64,000 nt of DNA from Schistosoma haematobium (lineage: Eukaryota; Platyhelminthes; Trematoda; Strigeidida; Schistosomatidae): the NCBI RefSeq assembly GCF_000699445.3, contig NC_067196.1, positions 28,537,116-28,601,115 of the forward strand, read 5' to 3'. The notes under the pieces were generated by a model that saw nothing but the letters and a program-made list of their open reading frames with translations, made no database searches and was not told where the DNA came from. The position numbers and the translations under genes were made by a program. Positions 45,173-58,909 of the stretch are shown here, one piece after another; positions within the stretch are counted from its first letter, which is position 1, and each line of letters opens with the position of its first letter.

Positions 45173-48058
45173 GCTTATTTTGTAAGTAACTTTTGCCATT
45201 ATTGGCGTTTTTCATAGTTTCACATAATTTTTGATGACTACTATCGTTGACTGTAAAATGGTTGCTTAAATTTGACATTGATCTTCCGTTACTCATTTGT
45301 TCTCTGTTCTCATAACACATTGGTTTTTGCTCATAAATACACTGCTGCACATATACTTTCGGCTCTCACTTATCATCTCTTGCGACAACAGACCAATAGT
45401 TTATTGGCTACCTATGTTCACGTATCACACTGACATTCCCATTACATGATTATTCCAGATATACATCATCTTAACTTATAGCTATCATATTCTAAATTAT
45501 TAACTACTTCTTGAGGAATACGAGACGAAAACACGAAAACGCTTCCTACTGACAATTTCAGTAACTTCCCATATATTCTCTTTATGAGTGATTATATTTG
45601 TGTGTACTATCAGTTGTCTTTATACTTTCCACAATGACTATCATTATTTTGGTATTGATATATTTGGTCCTCCATAAGTTCCGGCGCCAACATTGACATG
45701 GATACCAGTACACCCACTTAACAAATCCCACATGCGACGAAGCACTCATCCTATATCTCACTTCTAACTATAATACATTTGTATAAATAAATGTAAATAA
45801 GTATCTCCCCAAAAATATTGAAATAGACTACAATTCATCTAAATGTTCTTTTCAATATTTTTTTTACTTTAACAGATATGCATTCAGTTAAACTGATGTA
45901 GACAATAAGACGTCACTTACTCATCGATAAACCTTAAGAAATAATCTTGATATCATGTACGTAGGTGACAAATCGTTATCTCAGTACTTATTTGCCCTCC
46001 TAGTTTTTTAAAAAACTAATTCTGTTGATAATTAATTATCAAGAATCTACATATAATATAGCACAGAAATTTAAATAAGTTCTTCGTATAAATTGTAATT
46101 TTATCAATTTAAACTTCTAATGTTACTAACTCATTAATCACAAACTATAAGCAAGAACTTCAAAATACTTCTCATTTATAGTTGAACACTTATCCTAACT
46201 CTAGTTCAACTGTCCGAAACGAATTTCATTTCATTAGGATATCGAATGAAGCATCAGAAAGCGATAGAGGTCACACATGTTCGTCATTTTTTCCTAATAA
46301 TCAACGTTGACAGTTTTCCTGGCCTTGAATTTACTTTTTAAACCTTCCAGCTAAACTCTTGACGTCACTGAAAAGTGTTTTGTCACCACGTTATTTACAT
46401 AGACATCATTCTGAATCTCATTATCTTCCCTTCCCAAAATTTGGTGAAATATGATATACCTCAGTTTGTGCATCTATCACAATGCATAGTGAAATTTCAA
46501 TTTTATTCAAAACATTATCTAGAAAGGTCATTTAATTATTCGATCTTATCGAAAGGGCTTTATTATATCTATTCCGCCTTATCCTGATATTCATACAGAC
46601 AAGAGTACAACATAATCAAATGAGACTGGAATACCATACTGTATTCTAAAGCATTCCGGGATACTGATTTTCACGACCTTTGAATTTTGGATGAAGAAAC
46701 CTTGGTAGACAAATGAAATCGCTCTACTGTATTCAACTATCCAATGATACCTTAGGATAAGTTCTCTAGCATTACACCACTGGTTATTCCGCAACTGTCA
46801 TGGAAAATATGTTCACAATCATTTTGAGCGACTAATTAAATATATATTGATATATTTCATTATAATCATCAAAATTTGAGAATGAATATGGTTTAAACCA
46901 CCATATAAGACTATATCTAACGATATATATTCATTACAGATTTGTTGATATGGTACTTATAAGTCATAATTTTGGTATGATTTAAGTTTGTGCTTGAAAG
47001 GTTTGATTACTCTTTATTAATTCTACATATAAATGAATACACAAATAGTGTTGAGTTTCTTCTCACTATACAATTTACAGTAGTTTCTATTTGTTTTAAC
47101 AGGTATTTTTTTATTATGATGAAGGCATTTATGCTTTGTCTAAATGTCTTCAATCATTGTTTTTATAAAAATTAATAAGTACATATTACTTACCAGCTTC
47201 ACAAAAAATGTTTCTTTTCATGAACATATCAAATAATCACATGGTACTGAAATTCTTGTTTGTAGTCTGTAACCCAAAAAGAAAGTACAGATGCATTCGT
47301 CCTCCGTCCAACAATTTCCTTCATGTTCGCTCTGGAATGTTTAGCTATAGGATTCCTACTATTAGGTTCAAAAGTAACAACACTCTTGTTTTGAAACTTA
47401 AGGGTTCTAGCTTTCATCACTGATGAACACTATATTTATTTTCAGCTTGCATTATAAAAAATATCGTTTAAAATACATATTAGATCATGTACTTTTAATA
47501 ATTCCAACTATATTATATTGCCACCTAGTTGTCCATAAAAGACAATCACTTTGCTTAAGTAGTATAACAATCAGTAACATTTAAACAGTTCTGTAGTACG
47601 TTCACTGAATAAACGTTTTTAATTGGAAAACAACCTTACGATTACAATGTTGAGTGCTAACCGGTAATTGTCATCTTGAAGCAAATTTAGTTATCATTTC
47701 TTGAAAATTATTACTACTGTTGATTCACTGTACATTCAGAGATTCCGAATGTGAATGGTATATAAATAACTTCAATTTATCACTAACTTCTATGGGTTAG
47801 TCTAAAGTTTGCCTGAATCAACATAGCAAATAATTCTGAAAATTACATAAATGAACATATAATGTACACGGAGTTAAGACAGCAGATTAACATTCCAAAT
47901 TTAAGTGCTCAGAATCGACCACTCATACAATTTCTTTTAAAATGACCTACTATCACAAAATTGTGTTACATTTTAAATCACTAAACTCAACTAATCAACC
48001 ATTTTTAATCCATTTTAAGACAGAATCTTTAAAACTGTAAAAATTAAACCCTGATTAG

Positions 48059-48119
<61 letters not shown>

Positions 48120-48639
48120 TCATTTCTAGGTGGTGTTGACATTTCATAACTCAATCTGTAGACTAAGACTACCAATAGTACCTAGTATAGTTTTCAATCG
48201 TAGTATCAAAAATTGTTAAAGCGTAAACAAAATTATTTATGTAATTTATATCAGACTTTACTCAGCATAATGCACATATTCGCTGTCATTTTTTAAAATA
48301 AAATTTAAACCAATCATAGCTTGTATAAATATCTGTCGCCTAATGTGCCAAATTTAAATATTTTTTTGTCTCAGACAAATTAATAATTATTTATTTTCAT
48401 CAAAACCATTTTAATTACAATGAAATTACATCCTTTCACTGACTTCATTATTTTATTTCCTGTTTCTAGTCTACAATCAACGTCATTGTTAAAATGCTTT
48501 TTGAATTACAACAAAATTAATAACATTTGCCAGGAATTTTCAGTCAGTAAGATTATCTACATAGATCAATGACAAGTATCTTCTTTGTGTAAATCTAACG
48601 AATAAAAGTAATTCATCTAAATTCTGGTTTTACAGAGTA
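45173..48639. other. AT-rich non-coding DNA
   Basis: Several short frames (for example 46591-46794 on the minus strand, 47208-47423 on the plus) lack any recognisable feature. The only clear element is the microsatellite at 48061. Confidence 0.5.
48061..48116. repeat. (AT)28 microsatellite
   Basis: Fifty-six uninterrupted bases of alternating A and T. Confidence 0.95.
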
Positions 48640-48941
48640 TTAATAGTGGGGCTAGAATTAATAGACGACATTTGATCAATACTAAAGTGACCTATAGAAC
48701 GTCCACCTACTAATTAGGACGAAATGTGGGTTATAAACCAATGTTAGGGATTAGAATTATGATTTACAGTTGATGGTTAATGTTAGGAATGAGATTTAGA
48801 GTTTTCATCACGAACTGATATCAGTTAAAATGCCAAAACGCTATTTGACCAAATGAATGAATGAATTTCGCGTCAGAATCCACGACCTGTTATCTTATAT
48901 CTGATTGGCTCATCTATGAATTATAGTCTCGTTGTATTAGT
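48640..48941 (-). mobile_element. hAT-like MITE, copy M3
   Basis: The element spans about 48648-48933, inverted relative to M2 and highly similar to it inside. The flanking octamers ttaatagt and gtattagt match at 6 of 8. The left terminal repeat is mutated (ggggctagaatta). Confidence 0.75.
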
Positions 48942-50514
48942 TTATGAAGAAGTATTGAATTATTATGTTTCCTTCTGTATGTAAATGAGACAAAACTAGA
49001 ATTTATGAAAGATGAAATTAGAATATAAAAGAAAAGTAACCAAAAACAAACAGATATTGAACAGAAAAAACAAACATTTATTTTACACTCCTGTCTAAAT
49101 GTCACAAACTATCTTCTTTTCTCTACTATTTCATCGTAATTAATATACAAATTCTCAATATACTCACGTACAAAAAACCCATCCATAGTTTTGAAATAGA
49201 CATAATATCTGTCAAATTTACCACAGTCAATTTATACGTGATAAAATGCGTTGAATAGGATACACTTTGAAGTTTATTAAAAAAAACCAAAAGGTTTTCT
49301 CATTGGAATTGTATTACAGAACAGAGATCGATCCAGTTAGTTTTAATAGTACGAAGTAAGGAAGGCCAGTCTATATAATCGGATCTATTGAACAAGAGGT
49401 GATTTACTGAATAGGGCTTGTCCTACTAAGCAGATAAGTGATGTTCTTGAACATCATAGTGAGCCACAGATACAAAATAAATACGTAACTTTAACCATGC
49501 TTTAGGATGCTTCATAATTTTAGTGAAACTGTAACACAGGAAACTTGTTTCAAAGTCGAATTATTCATTATATTTGAGAATATATTAGCTATTTTGTTTT
49601 AAAACGCGATTCTGACATCAAACTTATAATTTAAAATTTTAAACTGGACCTAATTCGAATTGTTGGTTTTCACAGCTTGTGTACTGATCGACTCAATTAT
49701 AGAAGTGTTCTGTATATTTATGTCTATAATTATCATATAGCTTTCGTTCACAACTTGAACTCGATTTCAACCTTTTAACCAATTCTCTAACGATGGTGAT
49801 AATTGGCAGCTCAGGTGAATGATTTTGATAATGTTGTGTTCTTTATGTATGACTAGATGTTAATCAAATATAATAGTAGACAAGGATGCAAGGATGAATG
49901 GGGACTTCAAAGCCTGTGGAAACAGCCGTCAGATAAAAAAGATTTTATACTTCTGTGATAATTAAAAAGCTCACTTCTACATGAAATAAGCTCTGACGAA
50001 TCTGTCCAGAATGAAAACAAAAGCTTTGCAATTGCACTAACTCTCTCAATGAAAACAGCATTGACAAAAAATAAGCAAAAAAGTTGACATCATACTAAAA
50101 CTAATAAACAGCCTTATATATGTTAAAGAATTCTTACTGAATGATTTGAGAGCAAATATTCTTTCTTCTAGTATTTTGAATTCTGAAGTTTTTCTGTATA
50201 TTATTAGGAAAAAACACTATTAACAAGTCTTTTCCATGACAAGTTTACTTATTTGACCAATTAAACCAGTATCAATCAGCATAAAAAACATGCAGTAAAT
50301 TAATATCGATCGTAGATTTCCATAACATTTAGAGCATACCGACCCAAATCTATTCACTTGAAACTACTGGTAATGTCTCCTGAGTGTTGAACTCATGAAA
50401 ATGTTTCTGTATGAAATATTAGAATAGATAATAATCTGCTTAGCTTTTAACTAATAAAGTGGATGTTCAAAAAACGATCATCTGCTTCGGTTTTGGTAAG
50501 CAGATAGTGTGGTG
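48942..50514. other. AT-rich non-coding DNA
   Basis: No supported gene; a 63-codon minus-strand frame at 48914-49105 is AT-driven and overlaps the MITE edge. Confidence 0.55.
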
Positions 50515-50812
50515 TGTGCTACTTGTATCGACATAGGTAGTATATAATACTAGTCAGGAATAGAATATCTGGCAGCACAAGGTTGAAAAGGATAGGACGG
50601 GAACAGAAGGCGATTGGTATGGAAATGAACGAACAGTGATGTCTGAGGCAATTGATTGACATTTGCAAAGAAACAGTCAAGTTTGAGACGATTGACTGAC
50701 ATTTTGCAAATGAAATATTTACTGTATGATTCTCAGATTTTACTAAGACATTCTGTAATTTTGTGTTCAAATACATTCGACTGTCCTCACTTGTGTTCTT
50801 ATCCACTACAAC
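50515..50812 (-). repeat. Dispersed repeat R2, copy c
   Basis: Inverted copy, about 298 bp and the longest of the family. It contains an internal duplication: two passes of a cgattgactgacattt-like block separated by about 40 bp. The 95-codon minus-strand frame over it is not conserved in copies a and b. Confidence 0.7.
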
Positions 50813-52564
50813 AATATCATTAGTTCCTACATAACAATAACCCGTGATTTACAGACTGATAAACATGTACTTAATAAATCCATTACAGTATATAAGGTTG
50901 TAAATCAATACACAAAAGCTGTGCAATTGTGATTCCGAATTCCATACAAATATTAACACAGTCTGGACCATTTAATCTTTAATTCCTAAGACCAAATTAT
51001 TATGAAGGGATACATATCTATTAAATTAAACAGAAGTAGATTACTATTTTACAACCATTTCTGTGCTTACTAAATCATTACTTTAAATAATAAATGCATA
51101 GCTCTTGAGGCTTTAATTTAGTAATAATTATGAAGAAATGAACAGCATCGTAATTTCACACACTCAGTAGTTGACACGTGAAATTTGCATTCACAAGAAT
51201 GTATGTACTCTGTTGTAGTTTACTCTCATAAGCCAATACCCTCTATGCATTGATTGAAACCGAGTTAGCTCAATTGATAAACATTTTGTATTGACAATGT
51301 TAATGTACCGATTTATTTGTTCTGGTATCCTGATGATATCTGAATAAAATATAATCCTCTGAAAATATATGACTAATTTTGTTTGTTACTTAGCTATCTG
51401 AAATAATCAATAATCGATCATTGTGGTCAATGATGCCAACTTGTCGTAAATTCATTAAGTTTCGTAGCAGGAATATTCAATTGTTTTTACGAGTAATTTT
51501 TATGATATCTTTTAGCTAGTAACTGTCAGATAAACAGGTTACCTTTCATTATGATAGTATGAAGTTTCATCATATTTCCATATAAGCATCGCATTGAATG
51601 AAAGCTATAATTTGTATACTACTGTAAGAATTTCTCCTGAAATAGTTTCTTTTTTTGGAAATATTTCTGTATAATCTGCTTCAATCGAACTCCATTTATG
51701 ATAATATAATTAATACACAATTTCGTGTCATATTTCAGCTATACTTGTGATTATGATTACTGAAGTTAGTTGAATCGGTCTTGTGTATCGCGTCTATACA
51801 CGATACAGTTATAAAGATGAATTATGTAAATTAGTTTTTCTTAAAATAAGCATTTCATGATATAGAATTTTGTTTTTCTAAGGAAAAGAAATATGGTGAA
51901 TCATTCATTGTCAGAATTAACAACAATACTCAAAAGAATTAACATTTATTTAATGAGATGCAGAAATGAAAAAAAATCTAGTCCATTGGCTTCTGTACAC
52001 CGTGTTGTAATTCATTAACAGGACATACATAATTACCCATTTACATACATGGAATGATCTTGAATTCGTCACAATCTTGTGCCTTCGAACACATGTAATA
52101 ATCCGACAAAATGGAGGTTAAATCTCAGTGAATGTAAGCAAATGTAATATCTTAAGAGAAACAATTATCGCGTAAGAAAAATCCATGATAATAGTTACAA
52201 AATGTTCTGCCAACTATGGTAACTCCCCCACAAAATAGGTTCCAACAATTTGGTAAATGTAAACTTTAATTAGTTATGACAAAATTCCATTGATACTGAT
52301 ACGCAGGTCTAGATGAAAAATTATCGCAAATATAGTTAGTAAATTTGGCTATTATTTTCGTCATTCTGTTTACTGTTTCAAGTGATGAATTTACCTCCCA
52401 TTTTAATATGTCCTGAACTACACATATTTCGGGACATCTTGTAAAAATAAAACTAATTCTCTAACATTAAAAGTAATCTGATCTTCTCTATGGAATTGGT
52501 TAAGCATTGGTAAATTACGTGAAATTAATGTTCGTATAGAACTGTGGAGAAAATTTGTAACTCA
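50813..52564. other. AT-rich non-coding DNA
   Basis: A weak tRNA-box-like stretch near 51263 (gttagctcaattgataaac) may be a very old SINE head. Nothing else supported. Confidence 0.5.
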
Positions 52565-52712
52565 GATGGATGATTTTGGTGGAGCTTCGCTCTCTGAGAT
52601 GAATGGTTTGGCCGTGGAGTTTTCACCGTTATTCCAAATGATGTCGTCCAAAATAACGATAAAAGCTCCACCACTAAACTATCCATCTCAGAGAACAAAA
52701 CTCCGTCAAAAA
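52565..52712. repeat. Fold-back repeat F, copy 2
   Basis: Arms at about 52573-52635 and 52648-52712 pair along roughly 62 bp. The 90-codon plus-strand frame through it (52566-52838) owes its length to the palindrome and shows no domain. Confidence 0.75.
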
Positions 52713-55700
52713 AATTCGCATAGAAAATTGCTAATTAGCGCTTTTCAACTAGACACATTCCCAATCCTAAAACAAATTATATTAATTTTTAAACCTAACC
52801 TTATATCACTTTATGGTAGTCGAAAATGTTACCAGTGATTCGTTTAGTGGCTTAAAAAGGCATCCATAGTTGCTTTTTCCAAATAATTGGATGGATTAAT
52901 TCATTATATTTGAGAACTTGTTCACAAGTATGACATTTTAATAACAATTAAAACCAAGTATATTCACAGATTTAATTAGTATACATATAAAATTACAACT
53001 CGACGGAAAGCAACAATCGAGTATGTCCTAAAATGTTCAGATAAATTAATCTATCCAACTTTTTCAATAACTCAAGAATGATATTTACCAACGACTTAGG
53101 TACAATAATCGTTTTTTTTAAAAAAAAAAAAAAGAATCACCATACCAACTGAATGATAGAGTACAGAATCAGTGAAATATTTTGTTAAAAAAAAATTGAA
53201 AAAAGACTCATCTGAGTAAATATTTCATTCATCTTAATAATTATACTTCATACTACTTACATAAAAGTAATCTAATCAATTTAAGAAAAAATAATAATAA
53301 TAAATTTTTATTGATTTAAGGAGGGACTTCTTCATATACCAACTCATTTTCTATACTCTTCATAAAGTTTGATAATAAAAAAAAAATAGATAATAAACTA
53401 ATGGTACTTATGAATAATTGGATGTAACCGTTCATCTATGAACTTCTGTTGTGATTAGAATTAGACAAGAAGAAACAGTAAATAAATTTATAAAAATCAA
53501 TTTATTAAGAGGTGAACATTATTTTTTATTTTATTATAGGGATAAAGCTTAATAAACAAAAAAATTATGTAAACAATAAGTTATCAAACAATTTATTGTT
53601 ATTTCTATTGAATTCAATCATATGAAGTGACAATAATCGGATCGAAGTTGTATAGGTCAGTGAGAATTTTGTTACATATTTCAACTTTTCTACAGAACTT
53701 ATTTATGATCATTATGATCATTGTAGAAGCATGATGACACGTTATAAATAGTTAGTTTATTGATGTGGTGGGTTTGCTTTTTTACACAATCACCCTCATA
53801 ACCGTTAGAATATAAATCTCAACGGTGTTGATAATCAGAAGGCAATAATAAGCGGTAACTATAGTTTATTAGCGGATAGCGCAGATTACAAAGCTATAAG
53901 CACATCAAGCGTATTTGAAACGGAGAGGCGAATAAGTATATTTGAGCAATTACATAAGCAAATTTATAATCAAATAGCATAAGGACACAGCAGGGCAAAG
54001 CAAAAGCTAATAATAGGATTTGAATACATATATACATAGGGAGGAGGATGAATCATCGAGTGATATTTAAACGATCAACATTTAACTTAGAGTCTATCAT
54101 GTGCTGCAGTAATCATAACAGTACAAAGAAATAGACAAATTGTTACTGCTCAAATAACATTGTTTGTTAAGTAAGTTAACCAAAATTAACCATAATCGAG
54201 ATTTGTTGTAGGATAGTCGCTATAAGCTATGACTTTTCTAGTGTATATTTTAATGTGTAATGTTTTCATGTTCGATCAACAGCTAAGTACATTGTGAGCA
54301 CTAATTCCGTACCGAAAAACTATATTTTGCAAATTTTAATATACGATTTCAATCAGTGGTTTATTCTAAATTATTTGTTTATTTATTAAAGCAAACACAT
54401 TAACACATCAAGTACTTATTTTGTTTTCTAATACATTCGAAGCCTTACACTATCAACTTTAAATTTCAACTACCAGATTGCCTTAATTTCAAACTTGTGT
54501 TAGTTTTATTTGTTGTCGATTGCTTTCATTATTATTTGTAGGTGAATGTTATGTGCTAACAAAGTTGTAGGATCCCTTTTACCCTTGTTCTTTTCTCTTC
54601 CACACTCTGTCACATAAATCTTCGCACACTCCTCCAATGCATAAGTCACATTCAGACAAGATGCATAACTACTAAAGGCTAAACATTATATTTGGATAGA
54701 TACCCAAATGATAAATCTTAGAATTCTATCTTTTTCTCATGGGTGACCATTAAGGTAAATGTTAACTGGTGTTGTACTATATACTCCATGAGATTTTTAT
54801 TAGTTTGTTTTATATCTTAGGATGCTAATCGTAAAATAAAGTAATTTCCTGCAAAACTAGATACCCTATTTAACTCCTCTATTTAAAAATTGCATTTTTA
54901 ATAATGTTTATACCTATTCCACTTTATTCTATTCTGTCATGAACTTCAGTGGTCCTAATATCGAAACAAATTTCTATGTTCAAAAGATCAATTTAATTAT
55001 GCAGTTCAGCCGTACATTTTTTAGTATGCTCCGGCTATGCAAAACGACCAACACTCACGCGCATCAAGTGTATATATTTAAGGATAGCTTTTGTTAGAAA
55101 TTGATGCTATCTGGAGAAATACTAAAAACCAAAGAGCATTAGACAGCTATTTACATCTGGTGTTTAACATCTTGGAAGTACACGACTAGGACGTCACATT
55201 GACCACAATACTCATCAGCTAATCAGTCAGAATTCAGTCGTGATAATCTTCTATAATAAAAATACGAACTGAATTGTCAAAATAATTTTTAAGTGGATGT
55301 TTTATAGAAACAGAAATGTTATAAATTGATATCATCCAGAAAACCACTGAAAATCAAAGTATTCTCAGTACCTATTTTATTTTAATTTCAAAACTACTAG
55401 TTTCGTACACAAATTGCATAAGATGGGCATTTATTCATAATTTTGGCTCCTCATCTGTACCCACATTCTGTACTTCCGAACATGAACATATGCAATGATA
55501 TATCGCGACGAGAATTATGAATGGTAACTTTTGATAACTATAATATACGTGTATTCTTATTGTACAACTATTCAGTAACTAGATTATGTACATATTTACT
55601 CCTCTTATTACAAGCGTTATTTTGACCAATAGACTATTATTATACAATTTACCATTCTTAAGTTGTGACTAGTCTATTAATTACTGTCTTCTACATTCAC

Positions 55701-56209
55701 AGCTTTTTTGGATAGATCATGTATAACCTTTATTTTCTATTTCATGGTTTGATGTGGTCTGTTTGGTCTGTATATAAACCCAGTATGTTTAAAATGCACA
55801 GTTCATATCTCGGAGTTTAAGAGTGGTTTTCTGAACTCAAGAGGTAGAGCTAGGCAGAAAGAAGGACTCTGGACTGCTCGTGCGTGTTTATGCGTCATTG
55901 GTCCGGTTAATAAGTCACTGTTCTCTAATTGGCGGTATCATTACGTTACATGTTAGTATGATACAAGTTATAACAGTTGAAAGTAATAAGAGACCTTTGT
56001 TTATTTATATATTTTTCCAACTAATACAAGTTCATGGAAGAAATATCAAAACAGTGAAAACTAACTGTTTCTTTAATTATACAATTTCAATCACAATGTG
56101 TTCAAATGCACTGAAAATTAAATACCCTGTAATGCCCTAAACATAAATTTACGCTGAAATGCAAACCAGGTAGAAACAAGTTAGAACTAATATTTGAAGT
56201 GGTAATAGT
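52713..56209. other. AT-rich non-coding DNA
   Basis: Poly-T/poly-A switch at 53111-53133. A TATA-bearing, slightly GC-richer patch lies at about 55750-55930 and is treated as a finding. No supported gene. Confidence 0.5.
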
Positions 56210-56462
56210 GTAGTGAATGAGAACACAAGTGAAGACAGTCGAATGTATTTGAACACACTAAATACAGAATCTCTTAGCAAAATCTAAGAACCATACAGTA
56301 AATTCTTCATTCGCAAAATATCATTCAATGGTTTCCACACCAATCATCCTCTGTTCTCAATCTATTTCCTTCGATCGTTTTAATCTTCTGCCTCCAAGCA
56401 TTCCACTTACGACTGATGATACATACTACCCATATTTATCGACATTAGTAGTACACATTACA
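56210..56462 (+). repeat. Dispersed repeat R2, copy b
   Basis: Aligns with 26228-26475 from gaatgagaacacaag to gatacatactaccc. Non-coding; open frames differ from the other copies. Confidence 0.7.
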
Positions 56463-57489
56463 ATAGGTTGGTTGCTTGTTATATTTCTTTTTCCTTTCAA
56501 ACAATCAAAACAACTGCATAGAATGAAATAACCTGTTTATGAATAGAAAATATGATTATTATTATATTAAGTTAACGATACATTGAAAATATGTCAAATC
56601 TCTTTAAACATTCTAATTCATTTTCTTATAATAGAAAATGATTCATTATTTCTATGTACTACGATACAATTTCTCTATTAGTTAGTATGAAAGTCAAGTA
56701 GATTAGAAATCAAAGTCATTCTAATAAGACAGTGATTAATTTGTTATAAATTCCTACTATATACCTCATATTAGTGCGAACATACAAACCAGTTATTTTC
56801 TTCTAGTTAAAGAATTCCAATAATAAAACTCCATACAGACAATCCAGTACTCATAGATTACAAAGCTAAAATTCAATAGAAATCCATCTTCATGTTAACC
56901 ATCAATGAGCATTTCTCAATCTATTCATTGATTTCCTTCTACTTAAGTTAGAAACTGTCCAAAACTTTTATTTAATCACTTCAGTAAAGAATTAAATGAA
57001 GAAAAATATTTGACATAGAACAATGATAATCTCTCATTCATTATGTTCTATTGTATTCATTATTCAAATAATTAATAAATATGGATATAGAGCCACTTTA
57101 TTTTCTCTTTCCTCATTTTCAACATTTTGATTATGTTTGTTGTTTTATCACATTTGGTTTATGTTAATTTCAATTTAACAATATAACATCCTGTTAAATA
57201 TCAAATAAAAACCTGTAAGGCTATTGTTTCTTCTTACTGTATATACATTCTATGGTATATACCGAAAATAACTGATCCATCATGTTCTGAATATTCCAAT
57301 ATCAAGTCATGTGATTTTATAGCTTGTTTTTTTTCTACAACAGAAGGTTACATTTATAATTAAATGAAAAGAAGTGAACATAAAATTTCAAAATTTAATT
57401 ATTATTTTGATAATGATACAAGAAATAATTTATTTCATCATGGATTATTCTTCTACCTGAAGTTTATACTAATAATGACGATAATGATG
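56463..57489. other. AT-rich non-coding DNA
   Basis: No supported feature. Confidence 0.6.
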
Positions 57490-57605
57490 ATGAGGTCGTT
57501 CAGAAGAACGTTGAAAGCTCCACAATCAAAACCATCCAATTCAGAGAATAAAACTCTATCAAGATCATTCAACTGAGCTACAAATCTTCTTCACTATCTC
57601 GAAAG
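57490..57605. repeat. Fold-back repeat F, copy 4 (right half only)
   Basis: Right arm (agaagaacgttgaaagctcc ... aataaaactctatc) plus the shared flank (caactgagctacaaatcttc); the left arm is absent. Confidence 0.7.
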
Positions 57606-57924
57606 GATTATTCTTCATTTACATATTTAAAATGAAATAGAAAATAGTATGTCACTCAGAAAATTTAATAACTGATAATAAGTAGAATGGAAAAATTAAA
57701 ATGATTGAAACGCTCAACTTTCGTTTAATGACCCATAGGTTCAAACTTCAATACAGATGTATTGATTTGGTCAACTGGATATTATCATTAGCTTCTGTAC
57801 AGTTCAGCTTAAAGCCGAGAACGTATATCTGCATACAATTGATTTATCATCTAATATTAGCCAATGTCATATTTGTCTATTCTCTCAGTGTACATTTAAT
57901 CCCATTAATTAAATTACGATATGA
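57606..57924. other. AT-rich non-coding DNA
   Basis: A 76-codon plus-strand frame (57701-57931) has no recognisable domain. Confidence 0.45.
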
Positions 57925-58215
57925 TCACTAGTTCGACTGAATTAACATCGCGTGCACTATGCTGAGATCTCAAAATTAAAGGACTAGATAAATATAACAC
58001 TAATCAATAAGTAAATATCTCAGTCCTACAAAGTATCAGTCTCAGCCCATCTAGCTAATTGACAACCTCTCATCCTGTCGCGTTGGTTACTCAGATCCAA
58101 GTTCTACATTGAGCATCGATTCCTTCATAGCCATAGGTATACCTCATTGACAGATAGCAACTAACACGACACCTAGGTACAGTCTCTTAATGACCCCTAA
58201 AAAGTAATCGCTGTA
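57925..58215 (-). repeat. Family C-associated tail sequence (C6)
   Basis: The start (actagttcgactgaattaac, then cgtgcactatgctgagatc) matches C3. The following GC-richer stretch (about 58030-58190) has no partner in the window, so the family tail may be longer than C3 and C4 show. Confidence 0.45.
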
Positions 58216-58544
58216 TATTCTCGACTTTTTAGTGGTGATCTTTTCTCATTAATTGAATCCAATACAAATATATCGGATTCCTCGTATGGTAAACTATGAC
58301 CACCATGAAGTTGCAAGCAATTTTCGAATCGTTAAAGCTGACAAGCATGTAACCTGTATACATGGCTATCTTCTACTTTAACAGTTCAACTTTATTTAAA
58401 CATCAAATTTGACGCAACGGCCACAGTCACATGTAAAGTAGAGGAAAAATACTAAAATACCATCCATCGGTTTTGGATTATTATTGACTGGTTACCTTAT
58501 ACAGATATCATAGTAATAAACGTTTTTATACTTCACTAGTTGAA
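58216..58544. other. AT-rich non-coding DNA
   Basis: No supported feature. Confidence 0.55.
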
Positions 58545-58800
58545 ATCGTGAGTCAATTGAAGTTAGACCACCATGGAAAACCTGCAAGCACTGGACGGCC
58601 GTTTCGTCCTAGTATAGGACTCCCCAGCAGTGCGCAACCACGATCCCGCCCCCGCTAGATTCGAACCCAGGACCTATCAGACTCGCGCGCGAGCGCTTAA
58701 CCATTAGACCACTGAGCAAGTATCCAATGGTGTTAATGTCTAACTTCAAACAATCCACGAAATCGCGCCACCGTACACCATTGTCTTCAGCTTTTATATT
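58545..58800 (-). repeat. Family A hammerhead SINE (A18), youngest-looking copy
   Basis: Minus strand: pre-tRNA segment, tRNA-like region with clear box A (near 58715) and box B (near 58660), hammerhead, and a tail that is cut off at about 58545. Outside one base the ribozyme is perfect: stem I GCACTG/CAGTGC, stem II GTCC/GGAC, GAAA, stem III CGGCCG and GTC. The core reads CTGGGGA, a single A-to-G change at the conserved A6, which should abolish cleavage. The 68-codon frame here is repeat-derived. Confidence 0.8.
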
Positions 58801-58909
58801 GAACCCTGATATCACTTAAAAAAATGCAATATTCATAAATAACGCTTAACTAAAATTTACACAGTTCATTCTTAATAAACTTAAAAATTCTCCTAACTAA
58901 TTTTCGAGT

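Noticed and set aside
45660..45720. Minus-strand stretch ttggcgccggaac resembling an LTR primer-binding site
   Set aside because: No LTR boundary, promoter or second LTR could be found around it, so chance similarity is likely.
48061..48116. (AT)28 as a replication origin or cruciform site
   Set aside because: Plain microsatellite; nothing around it supports a function.
50519..50806. 95-codon minus-strand open frame
   Set aside because: It coincides with repeat R2 copy c; the frame is not kept in copies a and b.
52566..52838. 90-codon plus-strand open frame
   Set aside because: It runs through the palindromic repeat F2 and has no domain.
58545..58800. Target duplication around A18
   Set aside because: A 7-base tttata-type match at the edges is expected by chance in this composition.
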